Source of the DNA: an uncultured Hyphomicrobiales bacterium | Lineage (GTDB): Bacteria; Pseudomonadota; Alphaproteobacteria; Rhizobiales; Beijerinckiaceae | Direction: 5' to 3' | Assembly (NCBI GenBank): GCA_903932565.1 | Contig: CAIZGQ010000920.1 | Coordinates: forward strand, 1-9,152 | Length of the DNA: 9,152 nt | Shown here: piece by piece, positions 7,448 through 9,152 of the stretch | Position numbering within the stretch: position 1 is the stretch's first letter | How the letters are laid out: every line of letters starts with the position of its first letter | Position numbers and translations under genes: made by a program | The notes under the pieces: model-generated | Database searches by the model: none | Told to the model about the DNA's origin: nothing | Seen by the model: only the letters and a program-made list of their open reading frames with translations

Positions 7448-7974
7448 GGTTTGGCTACGGGCTTTTCGGGCGACGATGGGCTCGGGTCAGGCTCCGCACT
7501 GCTGTGCGTTCCCGGCCGACCATAGACCCCATGCGCTCGCGTCTCGAACGCTTCAGAAAATTTGCGGAATGCTGTATCGAACATCGAGCCCATCAGAAGT
7601 CCCAGTGTCCGGCTGCGGAATTCGTAATTGATGAAAAAATCGACGCGGCAGGCCGGGCCTGTCGTTGTCGTGTCTTCGCGAAAGCTCCAGCGGTTTTCGA
7701 GCTTGCTAAACGGACCATCCACATATTCGACAAGGATGTCCTTGCTGGCGCGGTCCAGCGTCACCCGCGAGGTAAAACGTTCGCGGATCGCTTTGTAGCC
7801 GACCTGCATTTCTGCTGTGATCACCTCAAGCCCCGCATCCGTCGTCTGGCGCTTGAGGACACGAAGGCCCTGACAGAGCGGCAGGAATTGCGGGTAACTT
7901 TCAACGTCTGCCACGAGATCAAACATCTCTTGAGCAGTGTGGCGAACCCGGCGCGCAGTTCGAAAGGACGGCAT
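7444..7974 (-). CDS. COQ10/RatA-type START-domain protein (ubiquinone-binding)
   Basis: 176 residues of the polyketide-cyclase/START superfamily, COQ10 subgroup. Diagnostic stretches are HTAQEMFDLVADVESYPQFLP (12-32), LPLCQGLRVL (31-40), ERFTSRVTL (65-73), DGPFSKLENRW (86-96) and the closing helix GSMFDTAFRKFSEAFETRA (129-147). In mitochondria and alphaproteobacteria the family binds ubiquinone and supports respiration. The gammaproteobacterial relative RatA was described as a ribosome-associated toxin; the COQ10 role is more likely here. The last 25 residues are a Pro/Ser-rich disordered tail. ATG 7974 gives the canonical MPSFRTAR start; a TTG at 8010 in the same frame would add 12 atypical residues. 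The gene is convergent with pncC, sharing stop-codon bases 7445-7446, and has a candidate promoter just upstream. Confidence 0.9.
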   Translation of the reverse strand: MPSFRTARRVRHTAQEMFDLVADVESYPQFLPLCQGLRVLKRQTTDAGLEVITAEMQVGYKAIRERFTSRVTLDRASKDILVEYVDGPFSKLENRWSFREDTTTTGPACRVDFFINYEFRSRTLGLLMGSMFDTAFRKFSEAFETRAHGVYGRPGTHSSAEPDPSPSSPEKPVAKP

Positions 7975-7998
7975 GGCATTCTCTATTGAATGCCGGGG

Positions 7999-8026
7999 GT
8001 TATACGGCAAGGCAGCGCCAAGGCAA
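7999..8026 (-). promoter_or_regulatory. Candidate sigma-70 promoter for the coq10-like gene
   Basis: On the minus strand, TTGCCT (8026-8021) and TATAAC (8004-7999) are separated by 16 bases. The -10 differs from the consensus at one position. Transcription would start near 7992, leaving a leader of about 18 bases before the ATG at 7974. It lies in the 71-base gap after aapP, so the coq10-like gene may have its own promoter or be read through from the transporter operon; no terminator is visible in the gap. Confidence 0.35.
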
Positions 8027-8045
8027 ATCGACGGGTCGCCGCAGA

Positions 8046-8825
8046 TTACGCGCGCACCAACTGACCCAGAAACGCCCGCGTGCGCGCATGTTGCGGGTTG
8101 CCAAAGAAGCCCTCTGGCGGCTGAATTTCCACGATCTCGCCCGCATCCATGAAGATCACGCGGTCCGCCACCTGCCGCGCAAAGCCCATCTCATGGGTGA
8201 CGCACAACATGGTCATCCCCTCGTGCGCGAGCGTCACCATGGTATCGAGCACTTCCTTGACCATCTCGGGGTCGAGCGCCGATGTTGGCTCATCAAACAG
8301 CATGACTTTTGGGGCCATGCACAGCGCCCGTGCAATGGCGACGCGCTGCTGCTGCCCGCCGGACAATTGACCCGGAAACTTGCCCGCCTGTTCGGGAATT
8401 CGCACACGGGTGAGGAAATGCATGGCGCGCTCCTCGGCTTCCTTTTTGGGGGTCTTCTTCACCCAGATCGGTGCGAGCGTGCAGTTTTCCAAAATGGTCA
8501 GATGCGGAAACAGGTTGAAGTGCTGAAACACCATGCCGACATCACGCCGCACCGCATCGATGCGGGAGAGATCGTTGCCGACCTCGACACCATCGACGAG
8601 GATCCGGCCCGCCTGGTATACCTCCAGCCGATTGATGCAGCGGATCAGCGTCGACTTGCCGGACCCCGACGGGCCGCAGATGACGATCTTCTCGCCGCGC
8701 GCCACGCTGAGGTCTATATCGCGCAGGACGTGGAACGCGCCGTACCATTTGTTCAGACCCGCGATCTCGATCATCGGAGCGTTGACGGCGGGGGCCGGTG
8801 CTGAAGCTGCCATTGCATCGCTCAT
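8046..8825 (-). CDS. aapP: General L-amino-acid ABC transporter ATP-binding protein (AapP/BztD type)
   Basis: 259 residues, the cytoplasmic ATPase that powers polar amino-acid uptake. Motifs in order: Walker A GPSGSGKST (51-59), Q-loop Gln101 (VFQHFNLFPHLT), signature LSGGQQQR (154-161), Walker B VMLFDEP (174-180), D-loop SALD (182-185) and switch His211 (THEMGFA). NCTLAPIWVKKTPKKEAEE (114-132) and DPEMVKEVLDTM (185-196) are characteristic of the polar amino-acid group and match my memory of AapP. The first 17 residues are an Ala/Pro-rich lead before MIEIAGLNKWYG. ATG 8825 overlaps the permease stop as ATGA and has GCAGGA upstream, which settles the start. It is the last gene of the operon, so the aapJ, aapQ and aapM homologues should lie off the right edge. 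The aap name is by resemblance; BztD is the same family. Confidence 0.92.
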   Translation of the reverse strand: MSDAMAASAPAPAVNAPMIEIAGLNKWYGAFHVLRDIDLSVARGEKIVICGPSGSGKSTLIRCINRLEVYQAGRILVDGVEVGNDLSRIDAVRRDVGMVFQHFNLFPHLTILENCTLAPIWVKKTPKKEAEERAMHFLTRVRIPEQAGKFPGQLSGGQQQRVAIARALCMAPKVMLFDEPTSALDPEMVKEVLDTMVTLAHEGMTMLCVTHEMGFARQVADRVIFMDAGEIVEIQPPEGFFGNPQHARTRAFLGQLVRA

Positions 8826-9152
8826 CGGCGCTGTCCTGCGGAAAGTTTGTGTTCCATGAAGATCGAATACCGCGACATCCCAAAGCAAAAGACCCAATAA
8901 AACAGGGCAGCAAAGACATAGGCACTGGTGGAGATGGTGGGACCAGCCCAGACGGGATCAAGCCTGGCGGAATCCACCGCGCGCAGAAAATCAAAGATGC
9001 CAACGACGGCAACAAGCGTCGTGTCCTTGAAAAGACTGATGAAGGAATTGACGATTCCGGGAATGACCATGACCAGCGCCTGCGGCAGGATGACAAGCCG
9101 CAGCATCGACCAATGCGACAGCCCGAGTGCCATGGCGCCTTCATATTGGCCC
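8822..9152 (-). CDS. aapM: General L-amino-acid ABC transporter permease, C-terminal part (AapM/BztC type)
   Basis: The last 109 residues of an inner-membrane permease; the frame is open to the right edge, so the 5' part is missing. The visible part opens with the cytoplasmic EAA loop (GQYEGAMALGLSHWSML followed by ILPQAL), which docks the ATPase. Next come LVMVIPGIVNSFISLFKDTT, typical of the polar amino-acid HisM/GlnP permease group, and a final hydrophobic segment (AYVFAALFYWVFCFGMSRYS) before a short basic C-terminus. An internal ATG at 9133 is not the start, because the EAA loop continues upstream of it in frame. The stop overlaps the aapP start by ATGA. AapM rather than AapQ is inferred from its place directly before aapP, as in the rhizobial aapJQMP order. 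Confidence 0.87.
   Translation of the reverse strand, partial: GQYEGAMALGLSHWSMLRLVILPQALVMVIPGIVNSFISLFKDTTLVAVVGIFDFLRAVDSARLDPVWAGPTISTSAYVFAALFYWVFCFGMSRYSIFMEHKLSAGQRR

Noticed and set aside
7991..8009. TGCCG...CGGCA hairpin in the aapP-coq10 gap as a terminator
   Set aside because: Only five pairs around a nine-base loop and no T-run on either strand; it also overlaps the better promoter match.
7986..8804. 272-codon open frame on the + strand opposite aapP
   Set aside because: Antisense to a textbook ABC ATPase, with no family likeness; treated as a coding shadow.

Overview
The window looks like chromosomal housekeeping DNA from an alphaproteobacterium, most likely a member of the Rhizobiales (Hyphomicrobiales). 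The main reasons are the core block dusB(nifR3)-ntrB-ntrC, divergent from a fused ispDF followed by a short cinA/pncC and a convergent COQ10-type gene, plus a general L-amino-acid (Aap-type) ABC transporter and GC-rich interspersed palindromes of the kind common in this order. The genus cannot be read from the sequence alone. No phage, transposase, CRISPR array, rRNA or tRNA gene was recognised.

Layout, left to right. Bases 1-274 (+) hold the C-terminal tail of a protein, probably a DEAD-box RNA helicase, followed by a clear intrinsic terminator (316-341). Bases 436-1476 (+) encode a secreted NMT1/SsuA-type solute-binding protein with no permease or ATPase gene beside it. A 205-base convergent gap (1477-1681) carries two GC-rich palindromic repeats in opposite orientation. 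Bases 5527 down to 1682 (-) hold the operon dusB-ntrB-ntrC: a tRNA-dihydrouridine synthase, then the nitrogen two-component system (sensor kinase NtrB, sigma-54 activator NtrC). dusB and ntrB overlap by ATGA. A 149-base divergent intergenic region (5528-5676) with two perfect short dyads separates dusB from ispDF (5677-6906, +), which encodes two steps of the MEP isoprenoid pathway in one chain. ispDF is followed by pncC/cinA (6941-7447, +), whose stop overlaps the stop of a convergent coq10-like gene (7974 down to 7444, -). The right end (8046-9152, -) has the last two genes of an amino-acid uptake operon, aapM (partial) and aapP, again joined by an ATGA overlap.

How the genes work together: NtrB senses nitrogen status (in the family, through PII) and phosphorylates NtrC, which drives sigma-54 promoters of nitrogen-assimilation genes. 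Aap-type amino-acid uptake is a plausible member of such a regulon, but no NtrC or sigma-54 site was seen here. IspDF supplies isoprenoid precursors, which also feed ubiquinone side chains, the ligand of COQ10-type proteins.

I found no convincing undescribed system. The points most worth a second look are the breaks in usual rhizobial synteny at both ends of the block (no ntrYX after ntrC, no lipA beside coq10), the inverted pair of palindromic repeats, the orphan and apparently GC-poorer binding-protein gene, a lysine/serine/threonine-rich N-terminal extension on NtrB, and the dyad-rich dusB/ispDF promoter region.
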